This document shows positions 15,936 to 24,657 of a stretch of 64,000 nt of DNA, piece by piece. The notes under the pieces are model-generated. The model was not told the DNA's origin and did not search any database. It worked only from the letters and a program-made list of their open reading frames with translations. Source of the stretch: Gemmatimonas groenlandica. Lineage in GTDB: Bacteria; Gemmatimonadota; Gemmatimonadetes; Gemmatimonadales; Gemmatimonadaceae. Position 1 is the first letter of the stretch. Each line of letters begins with the position of its first letter. A program made the translations under genes and the position numbers. The DNA lies in the NCBI RefSeq assembly GCF_013004105.1, contig NZ_CP053085.1, positions 4,402,001 through 4,466,000 of the forward strand. The letters are read 5' to 3'.

Positions 15936-16172
15936 CTAGTGCTTCTTGGCCGCGTGCGTAGCCTTGCCGCTGTCTTTGGCGGCCGCGGCAGGCTTGGCCA
16001 TGGCTGCACCCTTCGCCGAGGCGGCGGAGGCCGCAGCGGGGGCGGTGGCGGTCGCTGCGTGTTTTGTGCTGTCGTGCGCGGCCTTCGCGGCCGGCTTGGC
16101 CGGCTGCGCGCCGGCGACCGAGGCGGCGATCAGCAATGCGAACACGGAACCCGTTGCGCGTGCGATGGACAT
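15936..16172 (-). CDS. Small secreted Ala/Lys/His-rich protein
   Basis: 78 residues. The ATG at 16172 is preceded by a GGAGAC Shine-Dalgarno (9 bp upstream) and gives a signal peptide MSIARATGSVFALLIAASVAGA, with cleavage before QPAKPAAK. The mature part of about 55 residues is almost only Ala, Lys, Ser, Thr, Pro and His (for example KDSGKATHAAKKH at the end). It is therefore strongly basic and probably disordered. Composition resembles histone-H1-like or polyanion-binding tails, but a signal peptide puts it outside the cytoplasm, where it might bind cell-wall polymers or extracellular DNA. This is inference; no family was recognised. It converges on mprF. Confidence 0.6.
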   Translation of the reverse strand: MSIARATGSVFALLIAASVAGAQPAKPAAKAAHDSTKHAATATAPAAASAASAKGAAMAKPAAAAKDSGKATHAAKKH

Positions 16173-16288
16173 GGTGTCTCCTTGTGCAGTAGCCTCTCCA
16201 TGTCGGTCCCCAGCCAACCGGCCGGGCACCCCCGGAGGGAGCGACGGTAAGTTGGCATTGGCTACCTGAACGCTACCTAACGGCGCCC

Positions 16289-16330
16289 CGCCTCACGCCG
16301 CACCGCCTCACGGCTCACGGCCCCACGGCT
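16289..16330. repeat. Short degenerate repeats before the response-regulator gene
   Basis: CGCCTCACG occurs at 16289-16297 and again at 16304-16312, followed by the related GGCTCACGG and CCCCACGGC. The word CTACCT also occurs twice just upstream. This lies in the leader immediately before the ATG at 16337 and could be repeat decay or a binding site; it is too degenerate to say. Confidence 0.4.
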
Positions 16331-16336
16331 CATCGC

Positions 16337-17035
16337 ATGCGGATTCTGCTCGCGGAAGACGATCCACGGCTGAACGACCTCCTCGCCCGCGCGTTGCGGG
16401 AGCGCGCCTATGCCGTGGACGTCGTGACCGACGGCGAGTCGGCGTTGATCGAAGCGGCGGTGAACGAGTACGATGCGATCGTGCTCGACGTGATGCTCCC
16501 GCGGCGTACCGGCCTCGAGGTGTGTGCCGAACTGCGGCGTCGTGGCCGGCAAACGCCGATCCTCATGCTGACCGCGCGCGACGCGCTACGCGATCGGGTC
16601 GCAGGACTGGACAGCGGCGCCGACGACTACGTCGTGAAGCCGTTCGAACTCGATGAGCTCCTGGCACGGTTGCGCGCGATCATGCGCCGCGGGCCGGCGC
16701 TGCAGGATGAACAGATCGTGGTCGGCGACCTCGTGGTCGATACACGTGCGCAGCAGGCATCGCGGGCCGGCGTGCCGCTGGGCCTGACCACCCGGGAGTA
16801 CGCGCTGCTGGAATATCTGGCGCGACATGCCGGACGCGTGGTGGGTCGTGCCGAGCTCACGGAGCACGTGTGGGACGCCAACCACGATCCGATGTCGAAC
16901 GCCCTCGAGGTGTACATCGGACGCGTGCGCAAGAAACTCGAGGCGCCGAATCCGGTGGGCATGCTGCACACCCGCCGCGGTTCCGGCTATCTGCTCAGCG
17001 ACGTGACGGACGACGGACGCGCCGCCGCCACATGA
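16337..17035 (+). CDS. OmpR-family response regulator
   Basis: 232 residues. The receiver (1-115) has acidic pocket EDD near residue 8, phospho-acceptor Asp in VLDVMLPRRTG (about 51), Thr in MLTARD and Lys in VVKPFEL. A winged-helix Trans_reg_C DNA-binding domain follows (about 130-222) with LTTREYALLEYLARHAGRVV and the recognition helix NALEVYIGRVRKKL, ending in TRRGSGYLL. Its stop overlaps the start of the downstream kinase gene by 4 bp (ATGA), so the pair is translationally coupled. The input signal is unknown. Confidence 0.93.
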   Translation: MRILLAEDDPRLNDLLARALRERAYAVDVVTDGESALIEAAVNEYDAIVLDVMLPRRTGLEVCAELRRRGRQTPILMLTARDALRDRVAGLDSGADDYVVKPFELDELLARLRAIMRRGPALQDEQIVVGDLVVDTRAQQASRAGVPLGLTTREYALLEYLARHAGRVVGRAELTEHVWDANHDPMSNALEVYIGRVRKKLEAPNPVGMLHTRRGSGYLLSDVTDDGRAAAT

Positions 17036-18546
17036 AGCGAGCCGTCGGGCCTCCCTGGACGCTATCGATTCGGGCGCGCCTAACGCTGTGGTATACCGCG
17101 GCGCTGGCCGTGCTGCTGGTGGTAATGACGCTCGCCACGTACGGTATGCTCACGCGTACCACGCAAGCCGACGCCGACGGATATCTCACGGAAGCCGCCG
17201 ATGAAGTCGCGGCGTCGCTCCAGTTGGCGCTGTCTACGGTGCCGCGCACGATCGCGAGCGACACGGCGGCGGCACGGTGGGCCGCCGGACGGACACTCGA
17301 TAATCATCGCTTTCGCGACATCGGCGTGGCCCTGTTCAGAGCACGCACTGCGACTCCCGACGACGCCAGCCGACTCCTCCTGCTAGCGGTCGACACCACG
17401 TCGACGGCGACCCGCGAATTCGGCGGCGCGGCCGGCTGGTTGCTGGCCAGCAAGTCGCCCACACGTGCCCTCACGTTAATGGACACCGATGTGACGACCC
17501 TCGGTCCGCACCGCGAGCGGGTGGTCTCGATGCCGGTCACCACCCGTCGCGGCACCTTCGTCGTGGCACTCAGTCAGTCGACCGAGCGGCACGAGGCCAC
17601 GTTGCAGCGCGTGCGCGAGGCCATGTACATCGGCGTGCCGCTGGCGCTGCTGCTTGCCATGCTGGGGGGCCTGCTTCTGGCTGCGGCGAGTCTGCGGCCA
17701 GTCGAGGCCATGCGCCTGACGGCTGAACGCATCGGGGCGCGTACGCTGCACGAACGGTTGCCGGTCTCGCCGGCCGCCGACGAGCTCTCTCGATTATCGC
17801 AGACCTTCAATGCGCTGCTGGATCGCGTGGAGGACGCCTTCGAGCAGCGCCGGCGCTTCATCGCCGATGCCTCGCACGAGCTGCGCACACCCGTGTCGAT
17901 CGTCATCGGCGAGAGCGAACTGGCCCTCACCACCGATCGTTCGCCCGACGCGTATCGAACGGCGCTTGGCGTCATTCACGGCGAGGCTCGCCGGCTTGCG
18001 CTCATCGTGGGCGACCTGTTCCTGTTGGCGCGCAGCGACGCCGCCGAACAGACGCTCGTACCGACCAACCTCTTCCTCGAAGAACTGGTGGGCGATTGTA
18101 TCGACGCCATGGGCACCATCGCCTTGGCCAAGCAGATCACGCTGTGCTTCTCACCCGAGAGTGAAGTGCCGTACACGGGCGACGAGGCCATGCTGCGGCG
18201 CGTGGTGGTGAACCTGCTCGACAACGCTATCAAGTACACACCGTCCGGTGGGACGGTCACGGCGCAGGCCGAGCCGCAGTCGGGCGGCGGTGCGGTGATC
18301 CGGGTGAGCGATAGCGGAGCCGGCATCGCGCCCGAGCACCAGATGCGCATCTTCGAGCGCTTCTACCGCGTCCAACACACGACGCCCCGCACCGGGTTGC
18401 CTGATGCAACTGGTGCGGGGCTCGGATTGCCGATCGCCGCGTGGGTGGCGAAGGCGCATGGTGGCTCCCTCGTGCTCGCACACAGCGATGCACAAGGAAG
18501 TGTGTTCGAACTGCGCTTACCGCCCTACCGGTTGCAGCTCGGGTAG
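17032..18546 (+). CDS. Two-component sensor histidine kinase, EnvZ/CusS type
   Basis: 504 residues. TM1 (about 18-38) and TM2 (about 200-220) bracket a roughly 160-residue periplasmic region without a recognised sensor fold. HAMP follows (LRPVEAMRLTAERIG), then HisKA with the active His in FIADASHELRTPVSIVIGE, and HATPase_c with N box RRVVVNLLDNAIKYTP, DSGAGI, and GAGLGLPIAAW. It phosphorylates the upstream OmpR-type regulator, with which it overlaps (ATGA). The 3' end overlaps by 22 bp the 3' end of the convergent M28 peptidase gene, so the two transcripts are complementary at their ends. Confidence 0.93.
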   Translation: MKRAVGPPWTLSIRARLTLWYTAALAVLLVVMTLATYGMLTRTTQADADGYLTEAADEVAASLQLALSTVPRTIASDTAAARWAAGRTLDNHRFRDIGVALFRARTATPDDASRLLLLAVDTTSTATREFGGAAGWLLASKSPTRALTLMDTDVTTLGPHRERVVSMPVTTRRGTFVVALSQSTERHEATLQRVREAMYIGVPLALLLAMLGGLLLAAASLRPVEAMRLTAERIGARTLHERLPVSPAADELSRLSQTFNALLDRVEDAFEQRRRFIADASHELRTPVSIVIGESELALTTDRSPDAYRTALGVIHGEARRLALIVGDLFLLARSDAAEQTLVPTNLFLEELVGDCIDAMGTIALAKQITLCFSPESEVPYTGDEAMLRRVVVNLLDNAIKYTPSGGTVTAQAEPQSGGGAVIRVSDSGAGIAPEHQMRIFERFYRVQHTTPRTGLPDATGAGLGLPIAAWVAKAHGGSLVLAHSDAQGSVFELRLPPYRLQLG

Positions 18547-20408
18547 GTCGGGTCGGCCCCGCCGATCTCCGGCTTCTCCTTCCGGTTCGCCACGGCCGTC
18601 ATCACATCATGCACAAAGCGTCCCAGTCGCGCGGCGTGATCGTAGTCGATGTACTGCGGCTCGTCCGACTGCATGTGGTAGTCGGGGCCGTAGCCGAGCG
18701 ACATATACACGACCGGAATGTTCTTGCGAACGTAGTTCACCTGATCGCTGCGGCAGAAGCGGTTGAGCGGGTTCGCGGGAATGTCCCAACTCTTGTCGAT
18801 CGCCATCGGCTCCGGGCTGTTGGCGTTCACCGAGTCGATGATGTCGCCGAAGTCACGCGACAAGCGACGCGCGCCCAGCATCTGCACGGAATTCGGTCCG
18901 CCGAACTTCACCTGATCAACGCGGCCCTTGCCGACCATGTCCATGTTGTGCGCGGCGACGACCTTCTCGATCGGGATCGTCGGGTTGTCGACGAACCACC
19001 GCGAGCCGAGCAGACCGCCCTCTTCACCCTGGTGCGACACGAAGATCACCGAACGCGCCGGCTTCTCCTTGGCGAACCTCTCGGCCAGCTCCAGCAGCAC
19101 CATCGAGCCCGATCCATCGTCGTCGGCGCCATTCATGATCGAGTCCTTGCGAGCCGGACGCGATGCACGAGCCTTCGCGATCAGGGCGTTGATCTTCACC
19201 TGCTGTTCCGCCGTCGGGATGCACGTGGGATCGTTGCTGCCCTGACGACGCGTCACGAAGTTCGTGGCGCGCAGCGAGTCGTGGTCGACGACGGTGGTGT
19301 TGATGCCCACGTGGTCGTTGTGTGCGCCCACCAACACGTACTCTTCCTTGAGCGTCGGATCGGAGCCGGGGAGGACGGCGATCACGTTGCGCGCGGCATA
19401 GGCCGCCGGACGCCACGTCTGGTTCCACGACGCCGTGATCGGCTGACCGACGGTCCCGACGGTCACCTGATCGATCGGCTTGCCGAACAGCTGCTCGGCC
19501 GTCTTGCGCGAGATCGTCGCGCCGGCGGGTGCGTCAGCGTTGAGTGCCGTAGTGGGACGCATGCCGTTGCGGCCTTCGAAGGCCGCGTTCACGGTGGCCG
19601 GCGTCATTTCTTCTAGGCCGATCACGAGCACCGCCACCGCCCCCGCCCGTCGGGCGCGTGGATCGCGGGCGCCCGCCGCCGCCGCGGGTGCCGCCGGACG
19701 GGCCGGCGTCGCCGCCGCAACCTTGTCGGCGGCAAGAATCGCGTTCACGCCGAACTTGTTTGGCACATCGGCACAGCTCACGAACGACGCCGGTCCGCGC
19801 ACGCCACCTGAGGCACCGGCACCCGGCGCGGCGAGAAACACCGCCACCTTCCCCTTAAAGGCTTCGGGGTCGAGCATCACGGCGGTGTCGCCCCACGTGC
19901 CGGCGAACACGGCGGGTACGCCATTGAGCTCGGCCTTGCCACCGAATCCGTTCTGCGCGCTCGGCGCGGTCGGAATCCAATCCCGCTTCGCCGACAGCGC
20001 CGTAGCTCCAATCATGAGGGAGGAGCCGCTGCTATCGAACTGCGTGGGGCCGAAGGGGAGCGTCTGGAAGTACGTCCCGCTATCGCCGGCCGGCTTGAGG
20101 CCGAAGCGCTTGAACTCGCCGGCGATGTACTCGGTGCCCTTGAAGTTGCCCTTCTCGCCGATACGACGGCCCTGCATGGAGTCGTCGGCGAACTGGTAGA
20201 GACGGGTGCGAAGGTCGTTGGCCGTGATCGACGCCACGGTCGGACGCGGTGCCCACGTGCGCGGACCCTCGTCGGGCCACACCGGACGTTCCGGTCGCGC
20301 CACCTTCGTGGCGTTGGGGCGATTCTGCGCGGAGAGCGCGACGGAGGCACCGGTAAGCAGGGCCATGGCCGTGGCAGCAAGACGTGCGGGTCGGAACACG
20401 AGACGCAT
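18525..20408 (-). CDS. Secreted M28-family metallopeptidase
   Basis: 627 residues from ATG 20408, with a signal peptide ending ASVALSAQ. Order: N-terminal helical part, a protease-associated (PA) insert (about 150-310) containing an Ala/Pro/Arg-rich low-complexity stretch, and the M28 zinc peptidase core. Zinc-ligand and catalytic motifs are LVGAHNDHVG, GADDDGSGS, SHQGEEGG (catalytic Glu pair), MDMVG, and a late His in YHMQSDEPQY. M28 enzymes are aminopeptidases or carboxypeptidases using two zinc ions; here it should act in the periplasm or outside. The gene converges on and overlaps the sensor-kinase gene. Confidence 0.88.
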   Translation of the reverse strand: MRLVFRPARLAATAMALLTGASVALSAQNRPNATKVARPERPVWPDEGPRTWAPRPTVASITANDLRTRLYQFADDSMQGRRIGEKGNFKGTEYIAGEFKRFGLKPAGDSGTYFQTLPFGPTQFDSSGSSLMIGATALSAKRDWIPTAPSAQNGFGGKAELNGVPAVFAGTWGDTAVMLDPEAFKGKVAVFLAAPGAGASGGVRGPASFVSCADVPNKFGVNAILAADKVAAATPARPAAPAAAAGARDPRARRAGAVAVLVIGLEEMTPATVNAAFEGRNGMRPTTALNADAPAGATISRKTAEQLFGKPIDQVTVGTVGQPITASWNQTWRPAAYAARNVIAVLPGSDPTLKEEYVLVGAHNDHVGINTTVVDHDSLRATNFVTRRQGSNDPTCIPTAEQQVKINALIAKARASRPARKDSIMNGADDDGSGSMVLLELAERFAKEKPARSVIFVSHQGEEGGLLGSRWFVDNPTIPIEKVVAAHNMDMVGKGRVDQVKFGGPNSVQMLGARRLSRDFGDIIDSVNANSPEPMAIDKSWDIPANPLNRFCRSDQVNYVRKNIPVVYMSLGYGPDYHMQSDEPQYIDYDHAARLGRFVHDVMTAVANRKEKPEIGGADPTYPSCNR

Positions 20409-20521
20409 CCTTGGTCGGGTGAAGCGGTGAGCCGGGCGCGAAGCTGAATGCCGAGCGATCCCCAACAATACGCCGCATATTGCTCGGGCGTTCACCTGTC
20501 TCCCGCCGACCCCGCTGCCTT

Positions 20522-23521
20522 ATGCGCGTCCGTCCCTTCCGTATGCTCGTTCCGGCCCTGCTGTGGGCCCTTCCCGCCGCCCTGTCCGCCCAGGCGGCGC
20601 CGTTAGCGTCGGCGGATCTCGGTGCGCTCCGCCTGCGCAATATCGGTCCCGCCTCCATGAGCGGCCGCGTGGTCGACATGGATGTCGTCGAGTCGAACCC
20701 GAGCATCTGGTATGTGGCGGGTGCCACCGGCGGGCTCTGGCGCACCAACGACAACGGCGTGACGTGGAGCTCCACCTTCGACGCGCCGGTGCACTCGATT
20801 GGCGACGTGGCCGTGTTTCAGCCCAACCCGCAGATCATCTGGGTGGGCACCGGCGAACGCGCCAGTCGGCAGAGTGTGGGATGGGGCGACGGCGTGTACA
20901 AGAGCACCGACGGCGGCGTGTCGTGGCAGAATATGGGATTGGCCACCAGCATGCACATCGGCCGCATTCAACTGCACCCGCGCGATCCGAACATCGCGTA
21001 CGTGGCAGCGCAGGGATCGGTCTGGGGCGCCGGCGGCGATCGCGGGCTCTTTCGTACGACCGACGGCGGACGCAGCTGGACGCGCACGCTGTTCGTGGAC
21101 GACGAGACGGGGGCCACCGACGTCGCGATGGACTGGAACGATCCGAATGTGCTCTACGCGAGTACGTATCAGCGTCGTCGCAGCGCGTACGGATTTGATG
21201 GCGGTGGTCCCGGCAGCGCGCTCTGGAAGAGCACCGACGCCGGCGTGACGTGGACCAAGATCACGGGACACGGCTTGCCCGAGGGCGAGTACGGCCGCAT
21301 CGGCATCGGCGTATATCGCAAGAATCCGAAGATCCTCACCGTGAGTATCGAGCAGGGCGCGCGCTACAACGCGAGCACGGCGTACATCGTGCGCAAGGCA
21401 GGCGTATACCGCAGCGAAGACGCCGGCGCCACGTGGACGTTCATGAGCGACTGGAATCCGCGTCCGATGTATGCGAGTCAGGTGATCATCGACCCGAACG
21501 ACGACCAGCGCATCTACATGCTGAACGCGTATTCGTTCAGCGACAACGGCGGCAAGACGTTCACCGCGCCGCGCACCACCACGCATGGCGACGACCGCTT
21601 TGTGTGGGTGAATCCGAACAACAGCCGTCACGTGGTGAAGCTGGACGACGGCGGTATCGGCATCAGCTACGATCGCGGCAACAAGTTCCTGTACGTCACG
21701 TCGCTCCCGCTGTCGCAGTTCTATCGCGTGACGACCGACAATGCGGTGCCGTTCAACATCTACGGCGGCCTGCAGGACAACGGCTGCTGGATGGGACCGA
21801 GCGCCAGCTGGACGACGGGTGGCGTGCTGAACGATCACTTCTCGCGCCTCTGCGGCGGCGACGGCTTTCACGTGACGCCCAATCCGCTCAATTCGCGCAC
21901 CGTGTACTCGGCCTCGCAGTTCCTGGGGCTGCAGCGCAACGACACGAAGACGTGGGAAGTGCAGGACATTCGCCCGGGCGATTCCACCGGACACATCGCT
22001 GGTCGTCGCAACTGGGAAACGTGGGGCAAGCCGGGCGCCGAACAGGTGCTCGGCAACGCGATGCATCCGGCCAACTGGGATGCGCCGTTCATCATCTCGC
22101 CGCACGACACGGCCACGGTCTACGCCGGCGGGCAGCATCTGTTCAAGTCGGTGAACAGCGGACGCACCTGGAAGGACCTGGGTGACATGAGCACGGGCGT
22201 CGATCGTTCGCGGTTGCCGCTGATGGGCCGCCTGCCGGGCGAGAATACGTTGTCGCTCGACGACGGCGTGCCGTACTTCCCTGGCGTGACGGCGTTGGCC
22301 GAGTCGCCGCGCGTGAAGGGCCTGTTGTACGTCGGCACCGATGACGGTCGCTTCCGCGTGTCGCGCGACGGCGGCGCGACGTTCACGGATGTGCAGAGCC
22401 GTTTCCCGGGCCTGCCGAAGGACTCGTGGTTTGCCGGCGTGGAAGCGTCGCGACATGCCGCAGGCACAGCGTATGTGGTAGTCGACAACCATCGCAGCAA
22501 CGACTTCACGAACTACGTCTACGCCACGAGCGACTTCGGCGCCACCTGGCGCCGTATCGACGCCGGACTGCCGGCCAATCGGGTCACGCGCACGGTACGT
22601 GAGGATCCGCGCAACCCGACGCTGCTCTATCTCGCCACCGAGTTCGGGGTCTTCATCTCGCCCGATGCCGGCGGCCAGTGGCTGACGCTGCGCAACAACA
22701 TGCCGATGATGCCGTTCAACGACATCACGATTCAGGCGCGCGACAACACGCTGGTGTTGGGTTCACACGCGCGCGGCTTGTGGATTCTCGACCAGCTGAA
22801 CGCGCTGCAGGAGCTTACCCCTGCGGTGGCGGCCAGCAGCGCGCATCTGTTCACGATGCAGCCGGCGATGCAGATCCGCACCACGAATCTTCGTCCGCAC
22901 ACGGGCGACATGATCTTCCGCGGCGAGAACCCGGCCAACGGCGCATTGATCGACTACTGGGTGCGCGACGCGGGAACCGCAGTGACGCTCACGGTGCTCG
23001 ACAGCGCCGGTCGCACGGTACAAACGCTCACGCCCACGAGCCGTCGCGGTGTGAATCGCGTGGTGTGGAATCTGCGCTATGCCGACCTGCCGATCCGAAG
23101 TGGAGGCGGCGAAGACGATGACGCCGGCCCGAGTCCGACGTCGCCGGGCCCGCTGGTGCTGCCAGGTACGTACACGGTGCGACTGTCGTACGGCGCGACG
23201 GCACAGCAGCAGCGCGTGGTGGTGAAGGACGACCCGCGCATTACCGTGTCGCGCGCCGAACGTGCGGCGTGGACGGCGTTCCATCGCGAGATCGGCGCGC
23301 TGATCACGTCATTCGTGCCGGTCGCCGAACGGTGGCGCGCGCAGCCCGGCACCGATGCGGCGACGCGCGACGGTAAGCGTCAGGCCGCCGAGTTGAGTGC
23401 GCGCCTGTCGGGGCTGTATGGGGCTGTGGCGCGCTACACCGGTGCGCCCACGTCGGATCAGCGGTCGGAGCTGCGCTTCTACACGCGCATGGCGGCGGAG
23501 CTGGAGAAGGCGGGACGGTGA
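20522..23521 (+). CDS. Secreted VPS10/sortilin-like BNR-repeat protein
   Basis: 999 residues from ATG 20522; the signal peptide ends PAALSAQ. The body is a long beta-propeller made of BNR/Asp-box repeats, for example TGGLWRTNDNGVTW, DGVYKSTDGGVSW, DRGLFRTTDGGRSW and KSVNSGRTWKDLG. A C-terminal region with YWVRDAGTAVTLTVLDSAG and LVLPGTYTVRLSY looks like Ig-like sandwich folds. Proteins of this layout are often annotated as glycosyl hydrolases, but no sialidase catalytic residues were identified, so binding or scaffolding is as likely. A paralogue lies at 44143-47358. A strong terminator follows. Confidence 0.85.
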   Translation: MRVRPFRMLVPALLWALPAALSAQAAPLASADLGALRLRNIGPASMSGRVVDMDVVESNPSIWYVAGATGGLWRTNDNGVTWSSTFDAPVHSIGDVAVFQPNPQIIWVGTGERASRQSVGWGDGVYKSTDGGVSWQNMGLATSMHIGRIQLHPRDPNIAYVAAQGSVWGAGGDRGLFRTTDGGRSWTRTLFVDDETGATDVAMDWNDPNVLYASTYQRRRSAYGFDGGGPGSALWKSTDAGVTWTKITGHGLPEGEYGRIGIGVYRKNPKILTVSIEQGARYNASTAYIVRKAGVYRSEDAGATWTFMSDWNPRPMYASQVIIDPNDDQRIYMLNAYSFSDNGGKTFTAPRTTTHGDDRFVWVNPNNSRHVVKLDDGGIGISYDRGNKFLYVTSLPLSQFYRVTTDNAVPFNIYGGLQDNGCWMGPSASWTTGGVLNDHFSRLCGGDGFHVTPNPLNSRTVYSASQFLGLQRNDTKTWEVQDIRPGDSTGHIAGRRNWETWGKPGAEQVLGNAMHPANWDAPFIISPHDTATVYAGGQHLFKSVNSGRTWKDLGDMSTGVDRSRLPLMGRLPGENTLSLDDGVPYFPGVTALAESPRVKGLLYVGTDDGRFRVSRDGGATFTDVQSRFPGLPKDSWFAGVEASRHAAGTAYVVVDNHRSNDFTNYVYATSDFGATWRRIDAGLPANRVTRTVREDPRNPTLLYLATEFGVFISPDAGGQWLTLRNNMPMMPFNDITIQARDNTLVLGSHARGLWILDQLNALQELTPAVAASSAHLFTMQPAMQIRTTNLRPHTGDMIFRGENPANGALIDYWVRDAGTAVTLTVLDSAGRTVQTLTPTSRRGVNRVVWNLRYADLPIRSGGGEDDDAGPSPTSPGPLVLPGTYTVRLSYGATAQQQRVVVKDDPRITVSRAERAAWTAFHREIGALITSFVPVAERWRAQPGTDAATRDGKRQAAELSARLSGLYGAVARYTGAPTSDQRSELRFYTRMAAELEKAGR

Positions 23522-23552
23522 GGTTCGTGCGCGGTTGATGGTTCGTTGAACT

Positions 23553-23681
23553 GATCACGCAGAGGGGCAGAGGGCGCAGAGAACGCAGAGGCGTGCTACG
23601 GAACGGTCGTGGCACGCTTTTGTGTTTTTCATGAAAGGCATTTCTCTGCGAGCTCTGCGTTCTCTGCGCCTCCGCGTGATC
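23553..23681. repeat. Inverted-repeat element built on CGCAGAG (family 3)
   Basis: The left arm starts GATCACGCAGAGGGGCAGAG and continues with GCGCAGAGAACGCAGAG. The right arm is the imperfect inverse, containing CTCTGCGTTCTCTGCG and ending CGCGTGATC. The arms consist of a 7-10 bp word repeated several times and enclose an intrinsic terminator at 23591-23629. It occupies most of the gap between the BNR gene and the deacetylase gene. Confidence 0.85.
23591..23629 (+). terminator. Intrinsic terminator after the BNR gene
   Basis: The stem GCGTGCTACG / CGTGGCACGC pairs at 10 of 10 positions with one G-U, around a 7-nt loop. It is followed directly by TTTTGTGTTTTT. This is a classical rho-independent terminator for plus-strand transcription, nested inside the family 3 inverted repeat. 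Confidence 0.85.
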
Positions 23682-23710
23682 TGTTCCAGCGAAGCGAGTA
23701 GAATTCACCC

Positions 23711-24616
23711 ATGCTCCACCTCTGGTCGTCATCCAAGTACGCCATCGAGCTCCCCGACGGGCATCGGTTTCCGATGTCCAAGTATCAGCTGTTGCGCGAA
23801 GGGGTGTTGGCCGAGGGGCTGGTGCCACCGGAGCGGCTGCATGATCCGCAGCGGGTGCTCGTGGACGATCTGTTGCTCGTGCACACGCGCGAGTACGTGG
23901 ATCACATCACCAACGGCACGTTGCCGACGGCGGAGCAGCGGCGGATCGGGTTGCCGTGGTCGGAGTCGTTCGTGGAGCGCGCGTACCGGGTGGTGCAGGG
24001 CACGTGCGAGGCGGCCGAGTCGGCGTTGCAGCACGGCGTGGCGATGAATCTCGCGGGAGGGACGCATCACGCGTTTCCTGATCGCGGCGAGGGGTTCTGT
24101 ACCTTCAACGACGTGGCCGTGGCGATCCGACGGTTGCAGCGTGACGGGCGCGTGCGGCGGGTGGCGATCGTCGATCTCGATGTGCATCAGGGCAACGGCA
24201 CGCACGGCTGTTTTGCCGGCGACGCGCAGGTGTACACGTTCAGCATGCACGGCGCGAAGAACTTTCCGTTCCACAAGGTGCCGGGCACGCGCGATGTCGA
24301 ACTCGACGACGGTACGGGCGACGCCGAGTATCTCGCCCTACTCGAGATGCATCTGCCGACCGTGCTGCGCGACGCGCGCCCCGATCTGGTGGTGTATCTG
24401 GCCGGCGCCGACCCTCATGAAGGCGACAAACTGGGGCGGCTCAAGCTCACCTTCGAGGGACTGCACCGCCGCGACGCCTTCGTGCTGGAGATGTGCCGGG
24501 AGATCGGGGTGCCGGTGTGCGCCACCATGTCGGGCGGGTATGGGCGGGACGTGCGGGACACGGTGCAGGTGCACCTGAACACGGTTCGGGTGCTGCAGAG
24601 CTTCGCCGGGCGCTAA
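23711..24616 (+). CDS. Histone-deacetylase-family zinc deacetylase
   Basis: 301 residues. Class II/IV-like arginase-deacetylase fold: GTHHAFPDRGEGFCTFNDVAVAI gives the catalytic His pair and the glycine-rich loop; VAIVDLDVHQGNGT supplies zinc ligands Asp and His; YLAGADPHEGDKLG supplies the third zinc ligand Asp; MSGGYG near the end is followed by C-terminal helices. Bacterial members deacetylate acetyl-lysine, acetylpolyamines or small amides in the cytoplasm; the substrate is unknown. The N-terminus YAIELPDGHRFPMSKY is the standard family beginning. It is separated by 41 bp from the following PQQ-type dehydrogenase. Confidence 0.9.
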   Translation: MLHLWSSSKYAIELPDGHRFPMSKYQLLREGVLAEGLVPPERLHDPQRVLVDDLLLVHTREYVDHITNGTLPTAEQRRIGLPWSESFVERAYRVVQGTCEAAESALQHGVAMNLAGGTHHAFPDRGEGFCTFNDVAVAIRRLQRDGRVRRVAIVDLDVHQGNGTHGCFAGDAQVYTFSMHGAKNFPFHKVPGTRDVELDDGTGDAEYLALLEMHLPTVLRDARPDLVVYLAGADPHEGDKLGRLKLTFEGLHRRDAFVLEMCREIGVPVCATMSGGYGRDVRDTVQVHLNTVRVLQSFAGR

Positions 24617-24657
24617 ATTACCAAGGTTGCCCCTTTCCGTTACCAGGAGATCTCCGG

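Noticed and set aside
20603-22492. 629-codon minus-strand frame opposite the first BNR gene
   Set aside because: Same shadow effect; composition is His/Arg/Ala-rich and there is no recognisable motif.
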